Shown here one piece after another: positions 12,602 to 23,479 of a stretch of 64,000 bases of DNA. The stretch comes from Pseudoneurospora amorphoporcata (Eukaryota; Ascomycota; Sordariomycetes; Sordariales; Sordariaceae), in the NCBI GenBank assembly GCA_033297205.1, contig MU859078.1, forward strand, positions 124,001 to 188,000, given 5' to 3'. Under the pieces are notes generated by a model. It saw nothing but the letters and a program-made list of their open reading frames with translations. It was not told the origin of the DNA and searched no databases. Position numbers and translations under genes: made by a program. How positions within the stretch are numbered: position 1 is the stretch's first letter; the number at the start of each line of letters is the position of its first letter.

Positions 12602-12720
12602 ACATACGACCATACCCACAGGAAAACTCGGGATCCCGTCTGCTCTCCCATAGATAAGCCAGTGAGGGCCAGACTAGTAGTTGGGTCGGTGACGACCAGC
12701 GAATCCCTGGTGTTGTATGT
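12602..12720 (+). rRNA. 5S ribosomal RNA (dispersed copy)
   Basis: The 119-nt segment begins ACATACGACCATACCCAC and ends GGTGTTGTATGT, so its two ends pair to form helix I of 5S rRNA. The conserved eukaryotic core is present: GGATCCCGTCTGCTCTCC (loop B/helix III side), AGTAGTTGGGTCGGTGAC and CCAGCGAATCCC, which includes the RNA polymerase III internal control region. It is transcribed by Pol III; the 3' end is followed directly by a T run. Neurospora 5S genes are dispersed single copies of several sequence types rather than a tandem array. From memory this one resembles a minor variant (beta-like, with ACTCGGGATCCC and CAGTGAGGGCC) rather than the major alpha type. Length and both ends agree with the family. 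Confidence 0.93.
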
Positions 12721-12728
12721 TTTTTTTT
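12721..12728 (+). terminator. Pol III T-run terminator of the 5S gene
   Basis: Eight T residues start at the base after the mature 5S 3' end, the usual RNA polymerase III stop signal. The ORF called on the opposite strand over this gene is a shadow. Confidence 0.8.
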
Positions 12729-13270
12729 CCCTTTTTTGTTCACTTCTTTTGTTGTTGCATCTTTTTGCTTCCATGTCTTTGGGAATGAATGGCTTTGGCT
12801 TTGGTTTGTCTGCAGTGACTGGGTGGAAACCGTAGATTCTCTTGACTTTCATAACTTCTGCCCTTGAGTGTTGTAGTCTCCACGTTTCCCTCCTTTTTAC
12901 AAAACAAAATCTTAAATTCTTTTTTGTTTCACTTTTTACCTGCCTGTTGGAGATATACCTACTCACATCACCCGTTACTTGTCCCTCCCCGTTCAGGCAC
13001 TGTTCCGTGTTGACCTGATCATCTGGATATCACCGGCCTATCCAAATTTGCTGGACGTTATTCCCGTAAAATGTTGAGGAGAGTTGCGCCGCTTGCTGAA
13101 TGTGTCCCCCACGTCTTCTCGACTAGACGCCGCGTGTACATGATGGCTTGCCCCGAGGGTATCCGGGATCGAGATTTATACGGACGAGAGAGACAATCTT
13201 GCGCGCAAGTTGTTCTTGCCGAGTTCTCAAACGCATGAGAGTCGGGAACAACGACGACGATGGGGCGCAT

Positions 13271-13310
13271 GATGCCATGCTATGCCATGCTATGCCATGC
13301 TATGCCATGC
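13271..13310 (+). repeat. 10-bp tandem repeat, 4 copies
   Basis: Four copies of the decamer TATGCCATGC are perfect except for the first base of the first copy (G). The unit contains the palindrome GCATGC across the junctions with partial symmetry. A small minisatellite with no visible gene attached. Confidence 0.9.
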
Positions 13311-14023
13311 TACTCCCCATCGTGCTATAAGGTAATGGAGTTTGTTCTGTAATTCCCCGAGCCGCCTTTGCCCAAGAGGCTGGGCAGGCTTTTTGCCCTC
13401 CCGCAAAATTTGAAGCAGGACTCTTTTGTCCTTCCTATTTGGGTGTTGGTGAGCGAGCATAAACACAGGGCTCTTCTTGTTCTTGGCCTCTTGGGAGGAA
13501 GGAGGCTGCATAGGTGGATACTGAACGAGTGTGTAGACCTAGTTGTATGTAACCTCGGACTTTTTTGTCCTATGCATCGTATCACCTACGTGCTTGGTGT
13601 GGAGGACGTTGGAAAGGGGCCGTAGAGGTTCCCATCGATGATATGTAATATGTGAGAATGGAAGTAATTGGACACTATGGTGTTGTACTCAAGTGACGCG
13701 AGCCTGGTTTGAGGCTGATAAATGACGCTGAAGTTGAAATTACCTTTTTGCCACAAGCAACAACATTATGCTTCTTTCTTGAATTACCCAACCACAGCTT
13801 CTCGAGGCACTTTTTTTGCTGCTGAGCTGAGGGCTGGAAGCCATCGGTAGTTGTAGGATGTGAAAGCATGGATTATGACGTTGCGGCCAAAGATAAGCTT
13901 TTTCTGTTACTCATCGCGGGGAATTCTTCCTGAATGCTACACTACACCACCATACATACATACGTACGTACCATTAGTCAGTGCCTGAACGGAATCATTG
14001 ACATGACATACCTGTTTTTTTAC

Positions 14024-14046
14024 TTTTTTTTTTTTTTTTTTTTTTT
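14024..14046 (+). repeat. Homopolymer T tract, 23 nt
   Basis: An uninterrupted run of 23 T, preceded by a shorter T run at 14015-14020. Such tracts are common in Neurospora intergenic DNA and may exclude nucleosomes. Confidence 0.85.
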
Positions 14047-15007
14047 CCGATTCGTCCAGTTGACTGATGAATATAAGCCGCGCGTGGGATACGGCTACCA
14101 ACGGTATGGATCGGTACTGTTGGTTCCTTTTGGTTCCTGAAATCTCGATGCTGCACATGTTAATGGAACCATCCCCCTGGTCTTCTTGTCCAGACAATGC
14201 TGCCTTCTCAATTCGGTTCTTGCTGGAGACACGAGCCTTTCTTTCGATCAAGTTTTTTGACAGATGGAGTTGATGGAGATATCTGACCTGACTTTGACTT
14301 TGTGAAGCGCTAGGAGCGCCACAGCATCATGAAAACTGCCGAGGCCTGCAACGCTGCTACCCAAGCCCACTTTCGGCGGAAAGAACGTTTCTAGAAGGTC
14401 GTTTTTGCCGTTCTGTCATGGCTCTTTAGGTTGTTTTTGATCCCGCTTTTGCTTAAGGCCTTGCTTGATCGCTTCTTTGTGCCGCTTAATACAACTCCTC
14501 ATACGTAGTTCGGGATATGTTGCCTCCACAATTACACCCGTGTGACTTCCTTGGGCTGCCTGCAGTCTGGTCAATGTACACTGAATAATCACCGAATACA
14601 ATGGCCGGCCTCATGATCATTATCTCTTTTTAGAGCTTTTCAAGGTTGGGCTTCAGGTCTGCCCAGGCCTAATGCACCCCGCATTCTTGCCCACCACTTC
14701 AGCAAGAAGATGGTGGAGCCCTTCATGTTTGGTATCATTTGAGTGGACGGGGATCAAAGGGATGAGCGGGTGGTGTGAGGCTTGATCTCACACGTGGATC
14801 GATCTTCTCTTGTTGACATCCAGTGGCAGGCTTTAGGTTTCACTTTGTGTCCGAGCCTGCTGATAAAGTGACAGGACAACAGACATATCTTGGCTTTGCC
14901 AGACAACAAACAAAGGGGTTTCAAGTTATCTTGGCTGATGCCGATCACGTGTGTTAGTGTGGTGTAGGAGTGGGCGAGAAGAGTGGTTGGATGTATATCT
15001 GTTGAAA

Positions 15008-15766
15008 ATGATGGAAATTATCCACAGCGTAGAGGACACCCACCCACCACCCCGGCGCCTGTCAGTGTTGAAAGCGGCCGCATCGTCGCTTGGGATTTAT
15101 CCTTGGTATTATTGGGGGTGGGGCATCAAAGACCCGGCGTTCATGGCGGCGTGTGGGGTGCAGGATTGCCAGTGTTATCGGCATTCATTGTGTTGTTCGT
15201 GGATGGAAACATTCGGAGTCGAGGGCTGGGTAGCGCCGAGAACCTCAGCGTACCTATCTATGTACACTACGGATCCAGTATCTCGGGGAACAGAAGTTGA
15301 TGGCTGGAACGGAGGAGTTTCGGCCGATGACCATATATCCCTGTTTTGCTCCGCATATCCGCATATCATGGACCCCCGAAATGAACAAGTCGCCGCTCCG
15401 CCGGTATCGGGAGTGATGCATGATTTGGGAAATCTTCGAGAAGATCCAGGATCTCGAATATCGGGGCAAATTGAGAAATTTTCGAGCCTCGGCGGCCAAT
15501 TTGGCGCTCTGGGCGAGGGAAAAAGAAAACATAAAAAAACATCGAGGCCCACCTCAATTCTGGCATGGAGAGAAGCGCAAATTTTGACGTGCATTTTGTT
15601 TCCACGACAGCGACAGGAAGGTGCACAAGGCTACGAGTTAGTCCCGGAAGGGCTAGACCATCGTTCGGGGAGTACCTCTGTACTTCCCAAAGCGGCCGAT
15701 ATCAGACTGGTAATTGGGCCGCTGGACAAACAGCAATCCACGAGGCTGGTATCTTGCTGTCTGTAA
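15008..15766 (+). CDS. Orphan open reading frame, doubtful
   Basis: The frame is open for 252 codons from ATG-ATG at 15008 (and further 5' to 14951 without an ATG). It is long for chance in non-coding DNA of this composition. The product begins MMEIIHSVEDTHPPPRR and has Trp/Cys-rich stretches and a basic segment (GKRKHKK) but no domain I recognise. Against coding: neighbouring DNA to 16.3 kb is also stop-poor in several frames on both strands, the codon choice does not favour C-ending codons as strongly as the real genes here, and the start context is poor. It may be a lineage-specific gene, part of a non-coding transcript, or chance. Confidence 0.2.
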   Translation: MMEIIHSVEDTHPPPRRLSVLKAAASSLGIYPWYYWGWGIKDPAFMAACGVQDCQCYRHSLCCSWMETFGVEGWVAPRTSAYLSMYTTDPVSRGTEVDGWNGGVSADDHISLFCSAYPHIMDPRNEQVAAPPVSGVMHDLGNLREDPGSRISGQIEKFSSLGGQFGALGEGKRKHKKTSRPTSILAWREAQILTCILFPRQRQEGAQGYELVPEGLDHRSGSTSVLPKAADIRLVIGPLDKQQSTRLVSCCL

Positions 15767-17838
15767 AAAACGCCCGAGGTTCAAGAAAGACATGTCGATT
15801 TCCAGACCTGTGGTGTGCAACCTCAACAGTTTGCGCATGCCGCCCGATCCGAGGCTTGGGCTGGGCGACAGCGAACTTGTCGGAACTTGCTCGTCGAAGG
15901 AGGTCGGAATTCGCAAACCGCCCCCACTTGGTCAGTCGCTCCGCTTTCCTTTCCAGCGATCCGCTCTTGTCTCGGTCCTCCACAATGCCAGACAAAGCCC
16001 GTTGGACCCCGACTTTGAATCGGCGCGAATTCGATTCGTCCCGATGCCGCGGACAACGACAAGTCTTGTTCAGATAGACAAGTGTGAGCTGTTTGTATAT
16101 CTGAAGCTGAGATAAGACAGATTTCGGTGAAGCGCGATACCAAAGAGACAGAGCCTATGTCATCTGCACCGCATTGTCGTACGGTGCAGCACACAATGCC
16201 CAGGTGTGTAGCCCGAATGACAAGAACGACAAGGGGCAGAACCCCCACAACGAGCGATACCTGCTGGACGGGCCAAGACAGGCTGGTGTTCTTGCACAAT
16301 GGAAGCCCGCCAAGTACCCCTTGATAGTAGATTCAAGCCGTATCAGGCAGGCCGGAGCCCTCCGGGGAGTTCATAGTCGACCAAGATATCGACAAGACGG
16401 CCTACCCCAATGGCTTTGGCTTGGATAGAACTGGACTGGAGAGAGAACTGGCTTCAAGCAGAACTGTCCGATGGCACTCTGGATAGTAACTTAACAATCG
16501 GCAATGATCTGTCGTGTTGCGGTCGGTAGTACACCATGCTAAAACGCTTGGCTGATGTCTTTCAGGCTTATCATGTCTTCTGTTTGCCATTGGTGGGCCT
16601 GGGGGGAGGGTTCTGTACCACGAGACCCCGAAACGGGAGTCGGAAAGTCACAAAGCTGGACGGCGACTGGACGTGTTACACCTCCCTATCTCAGGCATAT
16701 CGCCAGGCATGCACTTGTGGAAGGGAGCAAGAGAGTTGTCCGACACCATGACAGGCCAGCCATGTCCTCCCCCGATGTGTCTTATCAGCTGGTGTCCACC
16801 GCGATGAATCGCGGTAAAGTCTGTGTGTTCGAAACTTGGCCGGTCTTTATTTGCTGTAACCAGTCTCGAGATAGGGTGCAGGGACAGTTTTTAACGACAC
16901 GCTGTGACTGATCACCGAGAGCGACACCCGAATACCACCCCCTGACAAAGCAGCACAAGGCCCCAGAGCACGATAGGGCAGCGGCAAGCCAACTCAGGGA
17001 CCTGTTGGGCATTCGCTTGGACCGGACTGGAAACGAGATCACGCTGCGACTACCTCTTGTGCACCCAGCACCACAGCCTAGAGATAGTGTGTGGCCTTTC
17101 AGGTGACGACAACGACGCGATTCGAGCCCTGACGAGTACGACAGGCAGGTAAAACCGAATCAAGTAAGAGCGAGGCGAACTACTCGCTTAAGATTGATAA
17201 GAGATCCCACCGACTTATCACGGCCAACCTTAACCTCCCCAAAGTCTCACCTCTGCAACTTCAACCTGTCAACATCTTTCGACGCATCCTCATTCCCTAC
17301 AAACTTTTCCCAAGTTCCTGAAATTCTAATTTCCGAACCCAATCGATCTCGAGGAAAAAAAAGGGTCGGGTCCCCAATCGGTGGATCCCGAACGTCAGAA
17401 GCCACCCCAAGGCGGCCCCGTCGTCGTACCTTCCAATCCGGACGCTCTTTTACGTACTCGATTGAACCCTCCGGCGTCGTCTGGCCCCCCTGCAACGGCA
17501 GCAACAGCTCCGACAAACACGCGAGGCCCGGCACGCCCCTACACTAGAGGTAATTTCCATCCAATCTGGTGTTCAATCTGTTGAATTTCCCACTGAAAAG
17601 AAGCCTCGCCAGGGCTCCAGCCCTCCAAATCGCCTCAAATCCCAGCTCCCTCAGGTTGGCTGGGATTACTGTGGTACTTCCGGTTGACAAGTTCCTGCCA
17701 CTGTTAAGTACTAGTTCCCACTGGGCAGTGACACACGCGACCCGCCATTGGCTGCCCACTGTTACTAGGCACCGCTTGCCTCTACACTAGGTAGTTCTAC
17801 CTATTAATGAAGCGCGCCTGCGCCGATACCTCTTCATC
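15767..17838. other. Upstream region of the 17.8-kb gene
   Basis: About 2 kb with overlapping short open frames on both strands and no conserved product. It probably contains the promoter and a long 5' leader of the following gene; the last 600 bases are rich in CT-runs and CAAC strings as seen in Neurospora leaders. An inverted CCAAT box (ATTGG) lies at about 17748. Confidence 0.5.
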
Positions 17839-19479
17839 ATGATCACTGCCTCTTCGTTCCTTGTCTCGCGCCAGCGGCAACCTCAAGGTCATTCCTCCCA
17901 TCCCAAGCAGCAACTCCATAAGCCAACAACAAAACGTCCACATATGCAAATTCACCCACCACTCTCGAAACTCGGTTACTTTTCATCCGATCCAACTTTG
18001 ACAACTCCTATCAAGACATCGTCACCATCGCCTTCTTGGCGCCCAGAATCAGGATCCTTTCGTGTTAAGGATGCCCAGGAAACACCAAGCAAATACACCA
18101 ACACTAACAACAACAAGAACAGCAACACCACGAAACCCGTTATCGTAATGCCTTCTACCGCTCCCTACGTCCAGGCAATGCCCTCGAGTCCCGTTCAGAT
18201 CCCCGTGAGGCCAAAGTCTCGCGACGCCACCCATCAGCAGAAGCAGCGGAGGCACCACTCCTCGCACCGTCCCAAGGATGTGCACTCCCCCGATACCATT
18301 CCGCCCTCGATGGCCGCCCTACTAGCCATGACGAGCATCCCCAAACCAAAGGCTGCCCGAAGTGCTCGCCAGGCCAAGACTCCCCGGGAGAGGAGGATGA
18401 CAGTCGAATCCATCATTGCCCAATCACACGAGTCTGAGAAGGAGTTCAGTCTTTCGTTGGGTAACAAAGGCCCTCTGGATCTGCTTCTAACGCCACCAGA
18501 GCTCCTGGAGGACGACGATTCTTCCTCCATCAGTGATAGCAACATTGGCTCCCTACTCTCGGCCAGGACTATCTCTTCAGACTCGATGCCATCGCTCAGT
18601 GATTCTTTCGACACTGACACGCTTTCGTCACTGGAAACACCCCCCACGCCATATAGCAGACGCAAGATCCACCCAACCCGGCGGTGCTTGGAGCCCGTAT
18701 CTTCCCCCATGGGAGAGCTAGAGGACCACCCACTGTCATCTCCCGAGATTGTGGATGACGAGTTGGATTTCCGCGTTTTCGAGGACAAGCCAGAAGAGGT
18801 GGAGGAAAAGAAACAGTCCAGGCTCGCCTTCAGGCCCTTCAAGTCGGCCTTCAAGTCGAATCTTACTGCGTCGTTGCGTGCGCTTCGCCAGGCTGCCAAG
18901 TCCTTTTCGACGCTAAACTTCCCCTCTATTCCGCCGGAGGACTTCCTAACCCGATCGATCTTGACGCTCGACCCACAAGTCCCTTTTACCGATGAACGCA
19001 GGCCTCCGCTACTCGAGGAGGAGCCGACGGCCGCTCTGCGTCGCTACCTTAACCCGACTACGACCGTTCGGCTGGAGCAGCCTCACTCTGCCAACCAGGC
19101 GCCGACCACCAAAACTTTCACGGCGTCTATCCAGATGCAAACGTATAGGGTCCAGCGAGCCCGGGGTTCCTCTGCTTCCTCCGGCCGGGTCCCTTGCCCA
19201 TCCGTCGGCCTCTCATCCACGGCGCAAGCGCAGCAACCCTCCAACGCCAAACCGGAGTATCCTATGCCTGGGCCGAGACAACGCGAGATGCGTGAGAACT
19301 CAGACTTCATCCGCATTGCGGTTATGGAGATGGCCATGCGGAAATGCGGCAAGCTTGATGACCAGAAGCCTGGCCGAGCTCGGTGGGCGCTTCCTCCCCG
19401 TAAGACGAGCACGAAGCCGTATGTGGTTGGGACCGACGGGGTGCCTGCTCGATGGGTCGCTGTCACTTACACGTACTAG
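17839..19479 (+). CDS. Conserved fungal protein of unknown function
   Basis: A single exon of 546 aa. The first 103 residues are low-complexity (Gln, Asn, Thr, Pro) and look like translated leader; the in-frame ATG at 18148 (MPSTAPYVQAM) gives a 443-aa product and may be the true start. From there a segment reading IPPSMAALLAMTSIPKPK, an acidic Ser-rich stretch (LLTPPELLEDDDSSSISDS), a basic-hydrophobic block (FRPFKSAFKSNLTASLRALR) and a C-terminal block (REMRENSDFIRIAVMEM, then GRARWALPPRK and PARWVAVTYTY) look like a conserved ascomycete family. No enzyme motif, signal peptide or membrane segment is visible, so I assign no function. Many SP/TP sites suggest a phosphorylated, largely disordered protein. 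Confidence 0.8.
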   Translation: MITASSFLVSRQRQPQGHSSHPKQQLHKPTTKRPHMQIHPPLSKLGYFSSDPTLTTPIKTSSPSPSWRPESGSFRVKDAQETPSKYTNTNNNKNSNTTKPVIVMPSTAPYVQAMPSSPVQIPVRPKSRDATHQQKQRRHHSSHRPKDVHSPDTIPPSMAALLAMTSIPKPKAARSARQAKTPRERRMTVESIIAQSHESEKEFSLSLGNKGPLDLLLTPPELLEDDDSSSISDSNIGSLLSARTISSDSMPSLSDSFDTDTLSSLETPPTPYSRRKIHPTRRCLEPVSSPMGELEDHPLSSPEIVDDELDFRVFEDKPEEVEEKKQSRLAFRPFKSAFKSNLTASLRALRQAAKSFSTLNFPSIPPEDFLTRSILTLDPQVPFTDERRPPLLEEEPTAALRRYLNPTTTVRLEQPHSANQAPTTKTFTASIQMQTYRVQRARGSSASSGRVPCPSVGLSSTAQAQQPSNAKPEYPMPGPRQREMRENSDFIRIAVMEMAMRKCGKLDDQKPGRARWALPPRKTSTKPYVVGTDGVPARWVAVTYTY

Positions 19480-21455
19480 CTACGTAGTTGAAGATCCACA
19501 ACCACCAGACCCCGACGCATACAATATGTCTGGCTCGAACGGGAACCAACGCTCTCCGCATTTATCCAAGGGGCAAGAGCAACCTTTTACGTCACATTCC
19601 GCCGAATCCCGAGCGACAGAATTCCACTAGGATGCGCATTTCTGCAGCGCTGTCGGACCACCGACGGCCTGCACCTAATAGGGTTTTGGTTCGATGCTCA
19701 ATATCCACCAGCTTACAACGCAACTGGCGGTCACAATTCCACCGCACGTGATGTTGGATAAAATTCTCCCCATTGGTTGCTGGTCGCGTCGCGAGATATC
19801 GCGAGGTTGTTGGGCAGTCCAGCTGAGATGAGATTCGAGCGAAGCGCAGTTCTCGAAGACACTCGCGGTCGTTGATACATAGTCATACTCCAACCTGAGG
19901 AAACCGAATCTGACACATCTGGCGCGGGATCCACAGATGCGGTTGGGCATCGCTTTTGGACGGGGCGTTTGAGCCGGTCATTATTCATGATTGGCAATCA
20001 AAACCCTCTGAGTCAACTCTGGAAATTCTTTGGACCAGGATTTTTTTTTTTCGGCACAAAAATTCCGATCGGCCGCCGCCGGTTTGGGAAGGCCAACAAG
20101 GCCCCCGGTTCAATGGCACCGATTCGCCGGATGGGTCAGGTTTTCTCCCACGCGGGCATACGTGGGAGTGGGTCCGTTGACACCCCCTTTTTGCGGTTCC
20201 AAGATGGTTCGATGCTCTCTTCACGATGCACTGGATTGGACTGCCGGGGAGCTTGAAAACTGCACGCCAACCGATGGAGTGTTTCTTGGCCAGAAAAACT
20301 CAGCCCAACGTCCTACGATGAATCACCACGCGACAGCGGCCTGATCAAAGTCTTCTCGAGCCTTGGCGGGATCTTCGAGTATGGGGGTCGCTTGGCTGAG
20401 AACGCTTTGTGGCAGCTTGGAACACTCTGGCCCTTGACATCGTTTCTCATTTAGGTGTCGGTCATCTTTTTGCCGAAAGACCCCCTTGTACAGTTCTTAT
20501 TTCCTTTTTTTTTTGTGTTTTTCCCACATTGTTTTCTGGCATTGCATCGTTACATACCCATCTCCTTTCCATTGTCACGCAATGCCTCTCCCGCTTTTTG
20601 GGGAGACGGCGAAAGGGGACATCACATCATCAGCGTTATTTTAGCATATCAGACAAGGCATTTGGAGAGGCGTTCAGAACTTGGTTATTGTAGAGTGGGT
20701 TGGGGATTTGGTTAGTGGTCACTTGGATACGGCGAAGGAATGACAGATACCATCTTCGCGCATGCATATGGGCATTTACCTTTTAGAGGGGGAAAAAAGT
20801 GCATACAAGTAGATACGTATCTATTTTACTATGTTCATACATTTTCATCATGCTTTGGCTCGTTGGGGATTTTTGGTCATGTTGGTGACTTTTGTTCTCT
20901 GCTCTTGTACAAGCGATCATCATACTTATAGCCGGTTTGGTGTAGTGTAGCTCCCGTTCCTTGGTACTACGCACGGTGGCAACAAATGATGTTATTCCCG
21001 AATTTGCGTTATTCGTCTTCGGAACCGTGCAACAGTTTACCCTTGCCCGACCATCCATCCAATCTGCTTCCGCCGCAATGATTGCCAGTGTATCGGTAGG
21101 TACCTGTATCGGCACCGTTTGCTCTATCGGGACATTTGCCCCTGGTTCCTGCCCTGATTTCTTGCTTTCGTTGGTAGTTGGTAACTGACTGACAGAATGA
21201 ACGGACAAGATGGAAAATGCTTGGCTGGAAACTTTTGTTGCGCACACTTGCACGGCAGCGGGAACAGTCATACCTACACTACGGAACACGGCATGAGTAC
21301 CACAACTAGAGGTAAGTACCATACGTCCGCATTGGCTTTGTCTTCATGAAATAGATACTATCCAGACGCGCACTGACTGGGTTGGTAAAGAAATGAATCA
21401 ATAGAACAATGCGGTGGAGACATGTATCAGAGCGACAGTGAAAATTGCATTGTGG

Positions 21456-21510
21456 TTTTTTTTTGGGCTTTTTTTTCCCTTTTTTTTCCTTTTTTTTTTT
21501 TTCTTCCTTT
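21456..21510 (+). repeat. T-rich polypyrimidine tract
   Basis: About 55 bases made almost only of T runs broken by GGGC, CCC and CC. Open frames crossing it on both strands (poly-Phe or poly-Lys) are artefacts of the tract. Confidence 0.8.
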
Positions 21511-22717
21511 GCTTCCATGCCGGCCTGGTGAGTCTGGTTTGTCCTACGCTATTTACCAACTCACCTCGCGCAATCATGATATACAATCACATTCAAAGCA
21601 GGACAGGATTCCGAGCCGTTGGTCTGGGTCTGTGGGACACTGGTACTATATACATACCTAGTACTAGGTACCACTACAACGGTGATAAGGATACTGAAAG
21701 CTAGTCTGAGGAATAGCACCTCCCACACATACGACCTGATGACGTCGATATACACTTGCATACACTCGCACTCTCAGGAGGGAAAGAGGAAAGATGACGT
21801 TGCCAACAAACAGAACAGTGGAAAGCGACATGGAGAGAATTGTGCGACTACGTCCAAACGGCGGACACAATTCACCTTTCAATAAGTAGGTACCCAAGAC
21901 GACCAGGGAAGAAAGGAGTCGCTTTGCGAAGGACAGATTCGTAAGAGGATTGGAGGATTCCTCCGGTGGAACTGAGTGAGAGCTGGAAGGACAGAAGGAG
22001 GCAGTCGCACCTTCCATTCCTTGGGTTTCTGCTCATCACCAACGAAGAAGAAAATGAGGAAAAGAAGAACGGGATGAGTCGCCGGGCATCACCGATTCGA
22101 CTACCGTACTGGTCTGACGGTCACTGGTCTATCTGATGAGAGCAGGTGACGTAGTCCCGACTAACTTTCAAGTGCCTATTGTGGCATGCATGCTATGTGG
22201 ATTCGCGCCAGGCATTGCTTCGGACATCAAGCCATTCCTTCATAGTAGGTACCGCAGTGCGTTCATGACCCGGCAACTGGGCCTTCATTAAATTACTTGG
22301 TGAGACCATAAGTACCTTGCTTTATAATTGTATAAGATTATGTGTATCTATCGTGGATGTAGGTAGGTAGGGTAAACGGACACTCTATGAATACTCCTCG
22401 CTCATCAAACGGAACGTGGATTGTCTACCTTGGGTCGGTTTAGAGACACTGGACCACAGAATCCTCAAGGTGCCTCATGGTCTAGTAGTATGCCAAAGGG
22501 AGTACGCAACAACGATTTTGGAGAGAGGGAGAAAAAGAAAGGAAAAAACAAGTGGAGAAGGGTCTCTGTACAAGGCTAAGCAAGCTATTCCAAGAGGAAC
22601 TCAAGTCAGTCGGTTAGCTACTGGCCCTCGTCGGTTACTCTCCTCCAAATTCTTGTTGTCTTGTACCTGGTAGCCAACGGGGACAAGATCAAGTGTCCAA
22701 TGTTTTGAGGATGTCTA

Positions 22718-22747
22718 GAAGAAGAAGAAGAAGAAGAAGAAGAAGAA
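22718..22747 (+). repeat. GAA trinucleotide repeat, 10 units
   Basis: Ten perfect GAA units in intergenic DNA. A purine-strand microsatellite with no coding frame around it. Confidence 0.9.
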
Positions 22748-23479
22748 AAGAATCATTAAACAAGGATGGAGGCCAAGTCTGATGCAAGTGGATGTTTCTT
22801 TTAATGCCCATCGGTAGCTCGGGCTGTGGCATTAGCGATCGAGGCGACCGACCGCATTCGCTTTGATTTCGTTTCGGCGTTTCTATTCCCAGCTAACCCG
22901 TTAGTCTTGAGCTCCCAAGGTACTACTCTTCGATCACTCAACATGAAGTGTCTACAGGTAGTACCGAAGCACTTGACAATTTTTGGCCATTCAACGCAAC
23001 GCAGTAGGTAGGTACAGATGATTGGCAAAGCCCCGTTAATATGCCTTGCAAGAAATAGCCCATAGATAGGTAGGTATGTGATGCTGTCTATATAGGACAC
23101 TTGGTAAACTCAAAGAGAACCCCCTTTCCCCATCACAGCAGCAGCTGTCCCCACGAAAAAAAAAAGAAGCTTGAGCAAGGCTCATGACTACTACAGTAAA
23201 TCAATGACTAGACTAGGTGTAGTATCGACACTCATTCATATTTCGGTGAGATCCATTCTACCGCCTCATTTCTTCCTTCCTAAGACAGACTCCCAAAATC
23301 AAAAGTATCTTGTCGAAAAGAAAACATGGCATGAACCGCCACATCGCTTGCCTCATCCTCCTGTATATAAGCCATGACATGACAACATCAAACCCAGTTG
23401 CTTTTCCCCATCATATATCCAACCCGCAAACAACACATGTCCACCTCACACGCTCCACGACCAGCTCAACTCAACCCAT

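Larger units (their letters stand above)
12729..15007. other. Gene-poor interval downstream of 5S
   Basis: About 2.3 kb without a convincing gene. It holds a 10-bp tandem repeat (13271-13310) and a 23-T tract (14024-14046). Open frames here are short (under 110 codons), occur on both strands and show no conserved motif. Confidence 0.6.
19480..23479. other. Gene-free interval of 4 kb
   Basis: I find no credible gene. Open frames are short and on both strands. It contains a T-rich pyrimidine tract (21456-21510), a GAA microsatellite (22718-22747), a T run at about 20041-20050 and several TAGGTAC strings. It must include the 3' flanks of both bordering genes. Confidence 0.6.

Noticed and set aside
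12523..12966. 147-codon minus-strand frame
   Set aside because: It runs through the 5S rRNA gene and its T-run on the opposite strand, with no coding signal.
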